Positions 12,335-25,375 are shown, counted from the first letter of the stretch. The stretch is DNA of 64,000 nt from Gamarada debralockiae (GCA_002803225.1 NXFV01002042.1:1-64000), one strand, 5' to 3'. The notes: generated by a model not told the origin, from the sequence alone. Numbers and translations are program-made.

Positions 12335-12959
12335 GGTGTCCGGATGGTTGTGTGGTTGTGTTGTGGAAGTTGTCGGATGGAGGTGTTGTCGCAATGCGGG
12401 AGGCCTTCTTTTGGGTGTTCGTGAGAGCGGCTTGTGCTTTGTGGCTTGGTTTGGGATTAGGCGCGATTAAAGAGGTGACAGGGAGGCAAGCGCGCGGAGG
12501 GAATCCTCAAAATAACTTTGCCGATTCTGTTTCTCAATCGTCCAACAGTAGTGGATCATCCACCTTCCTCAATCCCTTGAAGATTTTGAATGTTTCGTCC
12601 TCCAAAGAGAACACGGAAGGGCGAAATTATTCGTTTCAAAACTGTCCCGTGAGAAGGTCTGGGCTTGAGTCACGTGCCAGGATCCGCAACAAACAAATTC
12701 ACCACCAGGGCAGGATTGGTGGCAAAGCGAAGCCGTTCATTGTATTTCAGCGATTCACTTACACAAGGGCTGCGGGCTATTTGGCGGAAGGGGGGAATAA
12801 GGTTGATTTAAAGATCTGGAACTGGGCCGGGTTCATCAACTGACCGAAAGCTCTGCGACTTTCATTCATTCACTTCGGCACAGAAGTTGGTGACAGACGG
12901 CCGTATTTCATCATGAAAGTTCGCCTTGTGGTCAATCAAAGTACGACTACGCGCCCATC
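12335..12959. promoter_or_regulatory. Divergent promoter region, RAB11 / chromodomain gene
   Basis: About 625 bases separate the two start codons. A CACGTG core (GTCACGTGCC, about 12670) lies near the middle; this motif recurs in other upstream regions of the window. The 163-codon open frame across this region has no domain and is considered fortuitous. Confidence 0.5.
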
Positions 12960-15900
12960 ATGACGGAACGAACTCTTATGAAGCAAACTCGAGCAGAGTA
13001 CGAAGATGATGACATCTCCATCACATCATCCCAGAGCGAGCATTACTCGTCGGATCAGGAGTTCTTGGTCCAGCGAATCCTGGCTGAGAAGAAAGGTGAA
13101 GATGGCAAGATGTATTACTTGATCTTCTGGGCGAATTATCCAGAGGAGAAGTCTACGTGGGAACCCAAGAAAAACATCCAAGACCCGGAAATCTTGCAGG
13201 CGTGGAAGGTCAGGAAAAACCAAGAAGCCAGAGGGCTAAAGCCGGCCTTTAACATCGCGAGATTTGATGCACGACTTCAGGAACTTGCTCAGGCGAAGGA
13301 GGATAGACGTCGGCGTCGAAAGATCAAGAGGGAACGATTGGGAATACCGGTCTCCCCTGACCCCGAGATACCTCAACGTCGTCGCGCTGATGACAGTGAT
13401 TCAACGGAGGCTGTGGAGTCCGATGGAGCTCCGGAAGACTATGCAGGGATGAAGCGGAAGTCAAAAGCAGTTCGGAAGGCCAAGAAACCTAGCAAGCCCT
13501 CTTTGGTCCAACCCGAGTCTTCGGATATCGAGCCTCCTCCAAGAAGACGGCCAAGCATACAGAGAGACGAGTATGAAAGTGATGGAGCTGGCACCAGCGA
13601 CGATTCCCTAATAGGAGATCTCCTGACAAAGGCTGAGAAAAAGAAGGCGAAGAAGCAGGCGTTGGAAGCTATACGAAACAAACGAGCAACGCAAGGCCCG
13701 TCAAAGGTGTCAGGAACTCAGGACAAACCTGCTTCAAAGAAATCTCTAGAAGTAAGCTACACAATCAGTACTAGAAATCTGGTCTGACAGCATGGACAGA
13801 AATCGAAGAACATAAGGCCTTCATCTTCATCATCTTCTGAGGTACCATTGGCAGATGTTGCAGAACGACGGCGGGCTCAGCAGCAGCAGCGTAGCGAATC
13901 AGCAGACACTGCAATATCCAAGCAGCTTGCGAGTACAATCAAAGGCTCACCCAGGCCGCCAGCGACGGTCTCTTCACCAGCAAATGCGACTCCAAGTACT
14001 CGGGGACGTTCAACTGGTAGAGGCGCATCAGTCAGTAGAGGAAGAGGGGCTACGAGAGGAGGTTCCTCGCTAGGACCAAGGAATGTCTTCGCTTCCCGTG
14101 GACCTATCAAGAAGAGACCCAATATCATTGAGAATTCCACAGATCCCTCGAAGGACCCAAAACACTACAGCAACATGCATATTCGTTGGAAGGCACAAAA
14201 GGCTGGTCGAGAGCTTGCGGATGCCGCACCTGATGTATCGGTTATAGGTGGTCTTTTTGATCCATCCAATCCGTCAACCTTCCTGCCTCTGAAGCCAGCA
14301 GCTTTACGTAAAGCTACCAACCCAATCCCGAATCAACAAGAGTCGAATTCTATGGACGTTGATGATCTTTTTGTTGACCAGAATTCTCCGAGGGGCCCCG
14401 CAAGCATTGATCCACGGGCAGCTACCCCCGATGTTCCCTATAGCCCTCCCGCTTACACTCCCTTGCCGTCCAGACCTCAATGGCAAGAGCGACATGGGAA
14501 TAATGCAATCTGTCATTTTTGGCATGCCAAGGGAACCTGCAGCAAAGGCTATCTGTGCGCCTATAAACACAATGATGATCCCCATTTACCCATAGGCCCT
14601 CCGCCACCCGGTCATTCCAGCCTTTCCAGTACTTCCGCGCGGAATCCAGCCAATCAGCACATTCCTCCCGCTTCTGCTCAAGACAACCAACATAGTCCTC
14701 CCTCTCACGCTCCCCAGCCGTCCAGACCTCAATGGCAAGAGCGAAATGGTCATAACTCGATCTGTTATTTCTGGCATGCCGGAGGAAGCTGCGCCAAAGG
14801 CCATCTATGCGACTACAAGCACACTGATGATCCCCATTTACCTATAGCCCCTCCTCCGCCCGGTTACAATCATTATAGTCCCCCTCCTCCTACTATTCTG
14901 CCGAACGGTAGACCTCCTTTGGACAAGCGGGATCCTCTTAACGCTATATGTTACTTCTGGTATACGAAGAACGGCAAATGTAGGAAGGGCAACAACTGCA
15001 CTTATCTCCATACCGATGACATACATCTACCCATAGCTCCTGGGCCGAACCGCAAAAATGAAACCTGTATGTACTGGGCCGCCGGTTACTGTGAAAAGCC
15101 GGCCTCGCTCTGTCAATTCCTGCACGAATACGTGGACGGTCCAGATTCCACCCCTGAGCATCCCGACTCCAGACAACAGCAAGAGCCCTCAGCCCCAGCT
15201 CCTATCACTCGGGATGGGGCAGTCACTATTCCTACCGGCCCGCGTAAGTCAGTGTCGTTCGCTGTTGACGAGCCAATGGCCTTTTCGGATGAACCTGAAA
15301 GCTACAACCCTTCTAAAGTAAGTAATTTTCTGAACATTTTCCCTCGGATTCTAGGCGGATGAATTTTTTACATCTTTTGAGTAATTGCTGACTCCGAGAT
15401 TTTCACAGTCCATGCCAACTCGAAAACCCTCAAAAAGAGATCCAAAATATGACCGAGTATGCTCGTTCTGGGAGCAAGGAGATTGTTGGCGGGGCGACAA
15501 GTGTCTATATTGGCACACCTATGACGGGAGCGATAGGCAAATCGAGCAGACGTCCGCAAACCCTTTGAAAGAACATGCGAGGCGAGAAGACACAGCTTTC
15601 TACATGAGACAACAAGCCGAGGAACAAGAAGTCAATACAGCCAAAACAGAAGGTTTTCATAGTACTGCTCGCGGTACAGAACCCTTCCACACTGACCATC
15701 TTAATCGGCTTCAAACCATAGACACAACTCTGAGTTTTCAACCTGAACGCACACATCTGAACCCTCAAACAGAAGATACTAGATATGACCTTCAAATGCA
15801 AGCAGTGAGTTCGGATCAACCTCGGCAACCGGGAAAGACCCTCGGTCGACTTCAAACACAACTAGATACTAGCACCACCTTGTCGCCAGCCCAAGAAACG

Positions 15901-18900
15901 CTAGTAGTTACTTCTCCAAAGCTAAGACGTGCCAGTACAAAGATAAGTATGGACAGCTATCGTCGGAAAAAAGCCATCGAGGCTCTTGGAGACCGAGCTA
16001 AAGAGGTTGCATTTGGTAAAGATGAAATTAAATTTGTTTCTGTGGACTTTGGCGACCTAGATCACGCCAAGCAACAGCCTTGGGGACAGTCATTCGCTGC
16101 TCTGACCCAACTTCGCTTTACACAAAGTTGTCTGGCGCAAGATTTCAAAGCACAACTTGGCTCTCTCATAAGCCAGACACTGTGGCAGGGGAGCTTATCT
16201 GGTGTAGACTCAGAACCGCCGGATCAGGAAGCCTTGAAAATAATGAACAGAGCTTGGGAACACTTGCGCCTTCGTTCAGCTGGGTTTGTCTGTGTCTGTA
16301 TTGATTTCGTCATTCTTATCTACCCTGCGATCGAAGAGTGGAAGTTTATCGAAGGATCCGCCAGCTTTTCGGCAGAAATGAGATTGAGGTACCTTGTCTT
16401 TCAGACGAATCTTGACCTTAGGTACGTTTTATTGGACTAAATCATTGAAATACTCAGATATGGTGAACAATTGCTGATCTTATCTTCGACAGTGCACCGC
16501 CAGATATAGCTCTCGTTGGCAAACCTACCGATTACAGAAAAACTCTGGTTAAAGCAATCCATGGACTCAACTTCAAGACTTTCGTGCCGAAACTCAAAAC
16601 AGGCCAGAAATACAACTTCTACCTACTATTTCCTTCGACAGCAAACATGACGGCGGATTTCATGACTAATTGGCTTCGCGCATCCAGCAATCAATGCAAG
16701 ATTTACAGCAGCCAGACTGAAGGCGCATGGGACTTCTTTGTCAAGGATCCCACAGTCGATGTTGGAATCGTCTTCATTCACGAGTCTGCAATTGTGTCCG
16801 TAAGTATTTCCTCAGAACCTTGCATCCCTATTATGTTGTATTTCATGAGTTGAGAGATAGGCTTGCTCCTAAAGAAGGTCCTGACTATTAAGATGTTAAA
16901 AAGTGATGCTAACACTGAGATTCTCCAGGTCTGCCAATTGCCTTCACTTCGCGTCTTGGTCGGACCTCTTGTTCCTAACAAGAACATCTCATTCTGGTAC
17001 ATTGCGGATGGTGCTGCCGAATACCCCATGTACGGACCCCCTGAAGGATCGAAACCCGGCCAAATCACTGCGACAAGACTGCTTCCCCACGGCCACGCTT
17101 TCTTCCTGACGCCAAGCTTTCTTATTGCCGAGCCAGACAAGGCATACTCCCTAATTAGATGGTTTAAAGGTAAGTTTGCAAAGTCAACGCCTGGGACATG
17201 GAAGCTCGTCTGCGCCCACAACATACGCGAATATCTGCTTGATATAGCAATAGAGAAGTCGGCCGAGAGAGATAAGACAGAAGCCGAGTTGCAAGGCCAG
17301 GCACGCAAAGATGCTATCATGGAGGAGAAGGGCTTAGGTTACGCAACTTGTGCAATCCGATTTCAGCTGCATGAACAGGTTGTGGAAATGCTTTCTCAAC
17401 CGATTACCGAAACTTATTCGGATTATGACTCAGACATGCCGGACGAGTCAATGAGTCCGATAATATACGCAGACCAATTTGTTGACGCCGATGATGAGCA
17501 AGCGCTGGTGAATTGGTTTGCAGGATGGGCTATGGGCAAACTTGATCAGTTCCGAAAATTCACGGTTATTGGAACAGCTTCCAAGAGTGAGAAGCGGGCA
17601 GTAAGAAGGGTAGTCACTGCACAAGCTGAATCTTCCAAACTATCTGAAGGAGACAATCCTTCATCACCCAAGCCAAAGGAGCCATCGACGGCTGAATCTT
17701 CCAAGGAAAATGAGCGATCCACATCACCCAAACCAAGCGAAACGTCCAAGCCTGGATCGCCGAAAGCCAGTAAACAATTCAGAGACCATTCAGCAATCTC
17801 ATCCGTCGAGCCATCCAATATCGTTGGTATGCCTGTCAAAGGTCAAGAGAGACGTACTTCAGCAACAGGATCTCCCGTCAGCGCTGGCAAGTTGCGGGCT
17901 CTTGCAGTCGCCGCCAAATCCAATTCCTCCAATCCATCTTCCGCCTCTGCTTCTCCACCACCACTGAGGGCTCCAGAAGAGAATCCATTCGAATTGAAGA
18001 TTAGAGGTCTAGCATCTATGTCTCCATCAACCTCAGCACTTCCTATAAAGTCTCAATTCCCTCAAGCTCAGGGCGTAGGAAGCCTAGGTGGATATGCAGT
18101 AACCTTTCCACCAAGGCGCCACGTTGTAGGAGCACTCGGCGGCCACGTAGTGACTTTACCTCACGCGATATCACCGGCATCACCACCCGAAGACTCAGAC
18201 ATCGAGATGTCAGTCGAGACCTCCACCTCAAACCGCGAACCACCCGCAGCCCCAAAACACAGCATGGTCGCCCAAGCCTCTCCCGAAGCCCATCAATTTA
18301 TCGTGAGCACAGGCGCCAACCTCGAAACAGCGGAGGTATATCTCTCCAGATCCGGCGACAACGTGAATCGTGCAATTCAGCAGTACAGCGTGGAAACGGG
18401 CTCAGGTCGTAATCCCGATGGCAGAGACGAGCCATTCCCACTGCAATTCATAGGCTCACCGCATTTCAACGGCCCCTCCATCGTCTCTCCTTCTCAGCTC
18501 GATGGACCTGGTGATGAGAGACCGGGATCGTCGGGCACGAATAGTGTCACTAGTTCTCGTTCCGGCATCCAAACTAATGAAAATGGCCGTAGATTCGTAC
18601 CTGCTTCTGTTCGTGCCAGCGGTAGCGTCCGCCCTGAACCAAGTATTAAGCCTGGGTACATTCCCAGTGAGGATCGAGAGACGTATCGAGCTTTACATCG
18701 ACGCCTTATTGATGGGACGATTCAGAGCGAGGCTAGTAGGAATAGCAGTCGGGATGGGTCTGCTGGGGGAGGAGGGAAGAAGGATGCTGATATGATGGAT
18801 ATTGACAGTGCTGTGGATGAGGAGAGCAGACCTATGAGCGCAGGTGGTGAGATGGAGAGAGCTGAGGTTGTTACGAAGGAGATTAGATATGAAGCTACTA

Positions 18901-18998
18901 CCACGTGGTATGGCAGGTGGTATAAAGAGGGGAAGGGATGGGAACATGTTTATGTTGAGAGTTGGGAGAAGGCGTGGAAGTACTTGGGTGTTAAGTGA
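12960..18998 (+). CDS. Chromodomain protein with five CCCH zinc fingers
   Basis: Proposed exons are 12960-13751, 13800-15317, 15409-16421, 16493-16799 and 16929-18998, giving 1899 residues in one phase. The chromodomain is at about residues 36-85 ('YLIFWANYPEEKSTWEPKKN', with the aromatic-cage W and Y). Basic and serine-rich linkers follow. CCCH fingers (mostly C-x7/9-C-x5-C-x3-H) begin at 'CHFWHAKGTC', 'CYFWHAGGSC', 'CYFWYTKNGKC', 'CMYWAAGYC' and, after an intron, 'CSFWEQGDC'. A central globular region spans exons 4-5 ('FVKDPTVDVGIVFIHESAIV'), and a UBA-like helix triplet lies near the C-terminus ('TGANLETAEVYLSRSGDNVN'). A chromodomain suggests methyl-histone binding, and CCCH fingers suggest RNA binding. 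A role linking RNA to heterochromatin, as for Chp1 in fission yeast, is inference only. The first intron could also end at 13790. Confidence 0.85.
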
Positions 18999-19411
18999 GG
19001 TGGTTCATTTCTGCTGGGAGGGGCTGGATGGCATGAGAAGAGTTGCGTGCACAAACTTACTTTGCAAATAGATAGTCGTGGACCAGAACCCGGTTGCTCT
19101 GGCTTTCAATTATTTCGTCTGCTTGAGTGAATGGGTTTAGATTGTGTGTTGCGCTTGAGAATTGCCGGACTCTTTTTTGGATTGGTGGAGTCAAGTAGCC
19201 GAAGTCCTTCGAATGACTGGCATTCCATATAAAGTTTAGGCTGCGATTGGTGTCTAGTGTCTAAATGATTAGATTTAGGAAGATGCGACAAGTCGACGGT
19301 AATGGGAGATGATCATGAAGAGATGGGGAAATGCAACTTTGAGGGGCCTGAGTTTCCCTGAAACAATTCAAAGCTATGGAGTGGATAAATTCTCCAACAC
19401 GAGACAACTAA
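18999..19411. other. 3' intergenic spacer
   Basis: This short spacer lies between the convergent chromodomain gene and the kinase pseudogene. No coding or RNA feature is seen. Confidence 0.5.
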
Positions 19412-21170
19412 TTACAGCTCTGGTTGAAGGGCTAAAGGAAGTTGGATGGTACGATCCTTCAATTCATTCTTGGTACCGGTCTCGGGAGTCTTGGCCTCCG
19501 GAATATTGGGCTCAAACTCCGTTGCGAACCATGGATGCTGGCAAACCTCCTCAATTTTAATCCGCTTCTCTGGTGGAATCTGCAGCATCTTGCTCAACAA
19601 GTCATAGAAACTCTTAACTTCCGCAGGACAGGGGGGTACAGGAATCCATTCCTCAGATACCGACCTGACAATAACAGCACCAGTCGCTGATCGCAACAGC
19701 GAACCCACATCATTCGGAGCAGATAATAGACTCCCCGTGTCCGTACCAACGGGTACTTCGATATCGTAGCCAATATCCTGAATGATCTGCCTCAAAAACT
19801 TGTGGATGGGGATCTGCACCATGAGACTCCCGTCGTCATCCACATACCGCCCTTCGCTGTCCACATTTTGCTCAATGCTAGAGAGTCTCCTAATCTCAGC
19901 CAAAGACTCATGAACATCTTATTGACATCCTTCGTGCGAGGAGACAGTAAGTGTCCAGCTCGAATAACGAAAAGCGTAAGCGCGAGACTCCAAATATCAG
20001 TGTGCGCGTTCGGTGGGTGAGGGATTTCTTGTGAGCAGCTCTGGGGCGGAGAAGTGTAGAGGCGGGAGGATGAGGTTCTTTTCTGGACCATCATCGGCGA
20101 GGAAAGAGGCATCGACATCGCCGGTATGATTTCTGAGGTAATGCACGCCGGGTTATGTTTCCAGAGTGCCATGGGGGAGGTCATGATGCGAGGGCCATTG
20201 GGTTGTGCGGTCTCACCGTTGATGCGGAGGAGAGGCTACGAGGAGACGGATTCACGCAATGCTTCGACGGCCCCGTGTTGGAATTCGTTCCAATTGCGGG
20301 GATCGGTGATACCCATGAAGATAATGCCAGGCGTGAGGTCTGAAAGATTGTTGTTTTTCAAAACAAAGGTATGCAAAGGAGACTGAGAAGATAGATCATG
20401 AAGTCGGGTGTTTTTTTTTGGGCGGTCGTGACATTTGGACAAATATTGACGAGAAATTCTACGAGAGGAACAAGATTCAACTCAACATACTGCTTTTGCT
20501 GGTCGAGTGGAAGGTTGGAATCTCATCTCTTGGGTATAAAGGATGCACTCAAAGGAACTTGCTTCCCTCCATGGACGTATCCGTTGACGTGCATGTACGC
20601 CAAAGCCTCTGAAGTATCAGGTGTCATCTTCTGGATCTCAGCAACTGTCAAGCCACCGCTGGGGCCATTATTTTCGTAGTCCTCGATTCTTGGGCCTGCA
20701 GGTTCAAGCACGAGGCAGAGATGATTGCCATTCAGTCCTTCGTGCCAGAGGTTACGAATTAATCTGACCTGAAGAGGGTCAGCTCATTCCTGTGCACAAC
20801 TGCACAGTCAGAGACTGCTTTCTTACACGTGGTTTCGTCCCGAATGGTATGGCGCCGTTCGTCCCCCGAAGGGAGGTAGTAGAAGGTCCTTAAGCTGTCG
20901 AACTTCTGCGAGGCGTGTGCTGTGATGATCTTGAGTGCCACATGTCGTTCCTGAACAACATCTTTCGCCCACCAAACGGTGCCACATCCTCCAAAGCCCA
21001 GTTTTCCTTTGATACAATATCGACCGCGAAAGAGTGTGCCGACTCGGAGGGGATGGAAGCGCTTCGAAATATTGCTCTACGTCTTCGGTGGGAAATCTAG
21101 GCTTTATAAATTCGCGGTCTGAGGAAGTTGTGTGGTGCCATTCTGATAAACGGCATTGAGGATTAGCCAT
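19412..21170 (-). pseudogene. Broken SRPK-like protein kinase
   Basis: Minus-strand pieces in different frames follow the order of a eukaryotic protein kinase. They are a Gly loop 'KGKLGFGGCGTVWWAKDVV', the VAIK-type lysine in 'ERHVALKIITAHASQKFD', hinge region 'GLNGNHLCLVLEPAGPRIED', helix 'SEALAYMHVNGYVHGG', 'LHFSAPELLTRNPSPTER' (APE), 'AHTDIWSLALTLFVIRAG' and a C-lobe ending 'RIKIEEVCQHPWFATEFEPN'. The layout (short hinge, HG in place of HRD) resembles the expanded SRPK-like kinases of filamentous fungi. One intron is intact (about 20764-20827, ending CTTCAG). Defects are frame changes near 21060, 20550, 20020 and 19905, and the catalytic-loop Asp expected after 'YVHG' is Gly. It is probably a dead copy; a badly sequenced gene with several indels is the alternative. 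Confidence 0.7.
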
Positions 21171-21510
21171 GCCGAAGGACTTTCGCAGGAAATCATGGTC
21201 GTGGGTAGAAGAATATAGGTTGTCTTTGAAGGTGCGAAGTCAAAGACGTTCGTAATATGCCGCTCTAGTAAACGACATGAATGATATACAGACTTCGGAT
21301 GATTGAGAACTCGAGGAATTGATGGGTGGAGGACAGAGATTATAGTCTGAAATCAACAGGAACGGTGGTCGAATAATTTGGGGCATTCACCGAGGTGGTA
21401 CCTTCCAAAAACAAGTGTCTTGCCATTCCGAACTTTTTGTTGCCCTTTCGCAGATGCGAGAACTTTAATTGACTTGCTTTAATTCGATGTGCTTTATTGA
21501 GGAAGGAACT
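21171..21510. other. Spacer between kinase pseudogene and ORC5
   Basis: Nothing coding is recognised. It probably contains the ORC5 3' untranslated region and the former kinase promoter. Confidence 0.4.
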
Positions 21511-23096
21511 CTACTCTGCAAGGTAATCCTCAGCCTCAATACCAACACTGCGTGCAATGCCTCTCACAACCTCCCATCCCACAGCAACCCTATATTTACT
21601 TGCCCCATCTAAGGCATCGGCAGCATTGGCAGCCCCTATCTTGACCAACAATCGTAAAGTGGCCAGTGTCGCAATTGCCATCTGGATGTCCGCTGCACCA
21701 GCAGTAACTTCTCTCCCAGTTCCAAGCCTCCCTCTATCATCAGCATCGTCTTTAATTGCATGAAAAATTGCGAGCATTCGCTCCAAAATGAAAGCCTGCG
21801 GTCCCAATAATTTTCGAGATATTTTTCTGTGTTTCGTCACGCCTGGTCTCCCTTTTGTCAGAGCAGTTCCGCCTCCCTTCTTCCTCCGCTTGGCAGCTGC
21901 GCTTTTCATGAAGAATAGCTGGTCTGTTCGTGGAGGGTTGAAAGAGGCGAGGTAGGCTGCAACTAGGAGAAGGCGGGAATAGTATGGCAGTTGAGTACCA
22001 ATTCCTTGATGTTTGCCATTTGATTGTGTTTGTGTGGCGCCAGCTGCAGTGACCGACTTGCCAGATATTCCAGGGACGATACTGGGGACTAAGACATTGT
22101 CATTTTGAAATAATGATCGGTTGGCGACAAGAAGGCGACTGAATGGGGTTGCGGATTGGGAACCATCGAGTATCGGAGCGACAAATTTGGGCCAGAGGCG
22201 TAGACAGAGAGAGCGAAATGAGACAACATCTCGACCAGAATGCTTCGAGAGGGAGTCCCAAACCGCTGAGCAGAAACGGTTCCAGACATCCCTTGTCTCT
22301 TTCGCTCCTTCTGGCAGTTGTGGTCGTGGTTCTATCGATGAGAGAATTTGTAGAAGTTCGTTCTTGCTGTAGGCTTGGAAATGGATCTGCGGTGCGCCAG
22401 GAGAGTGTAGAAAGTTGGGCCGAGGGGCAGTGACGATGAATACGGTGGTTATGTTGGGAATCTGTAACTTTTGAGTGAGAGATCTACTTGGGAGTTTTGA
22501 GACCACAACTTACTATCTCACTCAATCGAGCCAGAGCTGGGAGCAAAGTTGGTGGAGCATCTCTCTGTTTATCGATACCGTCGAAAACCATTACCAATCT
22601 CCGCCTTCTAGGATCTTCTGTTTCTGCAGTCCAGTTTTCCAGTAATCGTCCCAATTCAACTACTAATTGTGATATATTCTCGCTACGCGCAACATTTCCC
22701 TTCCATTCCAAAGCTTTCGCAACGGCTCCCAACGTTTGTTCTAGCAAATGCCTCCCTCCAATGCACTCCGCACTTCTCACAATGGCATATCGTAGAACCT
22801 CTGGATCCTCGTCCGCGGATGTGTTGTTCGTGGTAGAGGATAGCGCTTCAAGAACCGCCTTTGTGACAGCACTCTTTCCTGTGGCCTCGAGGCCATAAGC
22901 GACGATGGTTCTGCTCGACGCGGCTCGGATCTGCGTGGGAGGGAAATCAATGGCTGCTTTGCGTGGAATTGGGGAAGAAAGTAATTCTTACAGAGAGCAA
23001 AGTTGCCAAAGAGCGGATCTGTTGATCCCGGCATGGATAACGAGAGCATATCGAGGAAATTACTAGTTCATTTGGCAGAGTAAAGAGAGTTGCCAT
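21511..23096 (-). CDS. ORC5: Origin recognition complex subunit 5
   Basis: Exons are the complement of 21511-22461, 22514-22930 and 22992-23096 (490 residues). Exon 1 begins 'MATLFTLPNELVISSICSRY' and carries the family signature 'YPCRDQQIRSLATLLS'. The introns are 22931-22991 (GTAAGA...CACGCAG) and 22462-22513 (GTAAGT...TTACAG). Exon 2 has the Walker A 'GLEATGKS' (residues 48-55) and a Walker B-like 'LVMVFDGID' (147-155). Exon 3 starts 'IPNITTVFIVTAP' and contains the C-terminal ORC5 domain with 'LPYYSRLLLVAAYLASFNPP' followed by 'RTDQLFFMKS', a hallmark of the subunit. ORC5 is an AAA+ member of the six-subunit complex that marks replication origins and loads Mcm2-7. Start, phase and length all agree, so confidence is high. 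Confidence 0.95.
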
Positions 23097-23645
23097 TCTT
23101 ATCTTGCTTCGTACAGAGTAAGAGTCGCGTTAATTTGGAAGGAGACGCGACAAGTTGCATTGGGGTGCGTTCTTGTGGAAAAGCACGGTGAGTTTAGCGA
23201 TGGAGAATCGATATTTGGTGGAAAGGGGTTTGTAGCTGACGCTCTACGGTGTCCGTGTATTCTTAACCCTTTAAGCGAGCCTTGGCGCTATGCCCAGATT
23301 TTACGCTTACGTTTTTAACTATCTTCCTCAACTGTTCCAGCACATCTTTGGCTATTTGAAACTTAATTTTGAGACGATGTATGCCTTTTGAACTCTATTG
23401 GGATAGCCAAGTGCCCTTCCCACCCCGTGAGCTGCAAATACTTCGAAAGCGGGCGATCTGATCACGTGTTTGAGGCAGCAGGGCCCCTTGGAAATTTGGG
23501 CTTCCCTGCATTCTACCTACGTGGGAGAAGTAACTCTTTAGGGCTTGAAGAGACGCTGCTGTATCGGGCCCTTATTAGAGTGGAACTGCTACATTCAAGA
23601 GGTCCTTTGGCTAATGCTGTGGCAAGGACTGCCGAACGTATCGTC
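23097..23645. promoter_or_regulatory. Divergent promoter region, ORC5 / Zn2Cys6 regulator
   Basis: About 550 bases lie between divergent start codons. GATCACGTG at 23460 contains the CACGTG core. The open frame that extends upstream of the Zn2Cys6 ATG has no conserved content and is treated as leader sequence. Confidence 0.45.
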
Positions 23646-24912
23646 ATGAGTACGAATTTTGTTACGAAGAGACCTCATAAGAAGTCGAGAGCAGGGTGCA
23701 AACCCTGCAAAGCAAGAAAAATCAAGGTTTGTTTGCCAATGTTGAAGCCTTCAGACCTTACGATGACTCGTTTTCTAGTGTGATGAGGCCCAACCGGCAT
23801 GTACGTTCTGCACTACAAGGAATATCCAATGCATATATCCGCCTCGCCCATTACGATCAGATACTGCCTTAGCAGAAAATCCACAGGGTTTAATCACACC
23901 ATCTGGAAGCGTTTCTCTACCTAGTGACGGAGATGAAGATGTTTCCATGTCCTTGGAGCTCATCAACCCCACGCCATCCGTTATGACATCCACTGGAGGT
24001 CTTTCAAAAAATGACCTGAGACTGATGTACCACTGGTTAACGTTCACCTACAACTCTATTGGGGTGGGAGAACATATGCACAATGTTTTGCGGTTCACTC
24101 TACCTGAACTTGCTTTCGAAAACGAGTTCTTAATGAACGGAATGCTTGGTCTCGCATCTCTTCACAGGCAGCGGCTACTGCCAGATGCTGGGGATTCTCA
24201 AAAGCAAACAGATCTCTATCGCTTCAAAGCCTTAAGTGGGTTTCGCAAAGCAGTGGCTGCAGTCGGCCCAGATTCGCCGAATTATGAGGCTACTTTGCTC
24301 ATGTCTATCTTGTTGGTTATACTATGCTCCCAGGATTACCCGGAATGTGATGGCGAATTGACCATTGTTCGCTGGATTGTGTTGTATCAAGGAATGAGCA
24401 TCATACTCAAGCTGAGATCATTTCCGGCCATAGCCAGTACGAGCGTGTATCCAGTGTTCAGACGAGAGATTACGGAGTTGACATCTGCCCCTGTCGTTCC
24501 GACCATTCTCATGCACATGCTCGCGACAATTAATCCTCTGGATCCAGATTATGAAGAACTTCCACACTACTGCAAAATTCTAGATGCCATGGGAATACTC
24601 TATGCCAGTCTGCGTGAGGATGGCCTTGGACCCAATTTGTGCATTCGTGTTGTTTCCTGGCCATCCTATGGAACGGACGAATTTGCGAAACTCGCGAGGG
24701 AGAACCGGCCAAGGGCATTGGTTATCTTGGCACACTATCTGGTCTTTATCAAGCTTATCAAGGGCATATGGTGGATAGAAGGGATTGCTGATCGTGAGAT
24801 CAAGGCTATCAGCAACATCGTTGGGCCCAAATACGCATCTTACATGGAAGTCCCCCTTCTAGCTGCGGAAATGACCGACCTCGAGGACATTGCGAAGTTG
24901 ATGCTCAGGTGA
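23646..24912 (+). CDS. Zn2Cys6 transcription factor
   Basis: Exons 23646-23726 and 23779-24912 give 404 residues. The zinc cluster is split by the intron, as is common: 'CKPCKARKIK' before it and 'CDEAQPACTFCTTRNIQC' after it, forming C-x2-C-x6-C-x6-C-x2-C. The intron (GTTTGT...TTCTAG, 52 nt) joins in phase 0. The start ATG was chosen because it gives a short basic N-terminus (RPHKKSRAG) directly ahead of the cluster. The rest resembles the fungal-specific regulatory region found in sterol-uptake-control/UPC2-like regulators ('MYHWLTFTYNSIGVGEHMHN', 'ENEFLMNGMLGLASLHRQRL'). These are nuclear DNA-binding activators; the target genes cannot be told from sequence. The ORF is intact. Confidence 0.9.
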
Positions 24913-25375
24913 TCTGAGCCGCGACAAGACCGCGGTCGGAGAATTCGATGGACCTCTCATCAATTCGACATCGAAGTGTCTATCAAATTTCTCTCCGTAT
25001 GAAATACAACATGGGCGCGTCGAAGTCCATCAAAATGGAGGCTTCAATATCGACAGTACAAAATCCAGTCATCGCAATTCTTCTTAATCTTCGATTCGAC
25101 CGTTAAAGGCCAATCAAAATTAGGACTGCCAACATTTGCAAAACAATGGGCCTCATCCTCCATACATTTGAAAAGACACCCTACACCCAGATACCATCCC
25201 GCCCACATCCAGTTAGCAAGGGACATCGAACAACTAGTCGCAGCCCCCACGGTCGGTTCAAAATCGTTCAGTCGATGCAAAACATTCTGAGTCGTAGGGT
25301 TCGGTCCAATTCAACGAATTGGGGGTGGAGTCGATCACTCCATCTCGAAGATCCGATTTAGGATGTTCAGCGATT
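24913..25375. other. Spacer with an unassigned minus-strand frame
   Basis: A minus-strand open frame at 25044-25310 reads in part 'SLANWMWAGWYLGVGCLFKC' and is rich in Trp and Cys. No start codon or family is recognised, so it could be a remnant of a coding exon or chance. No other feature is seen. Confidence 0.3.

Noticed and set aside
12352..12843. 163-codon ORF between RAB11 and the chromodomain gene
   Set aside because: No ATG-led domain content; it lies in a divergent promoter and has no conserved motif.
22941..22991. Alternative ORC5 acceptor at 22954 (AAAGCAG) with a start in another frame
   Set aside because: It gives a 38-nt intron and loses the family signature; the ATG at 23096 with the 61-nt intron restores 'YPCRDQQIRSLATLL' in phase.
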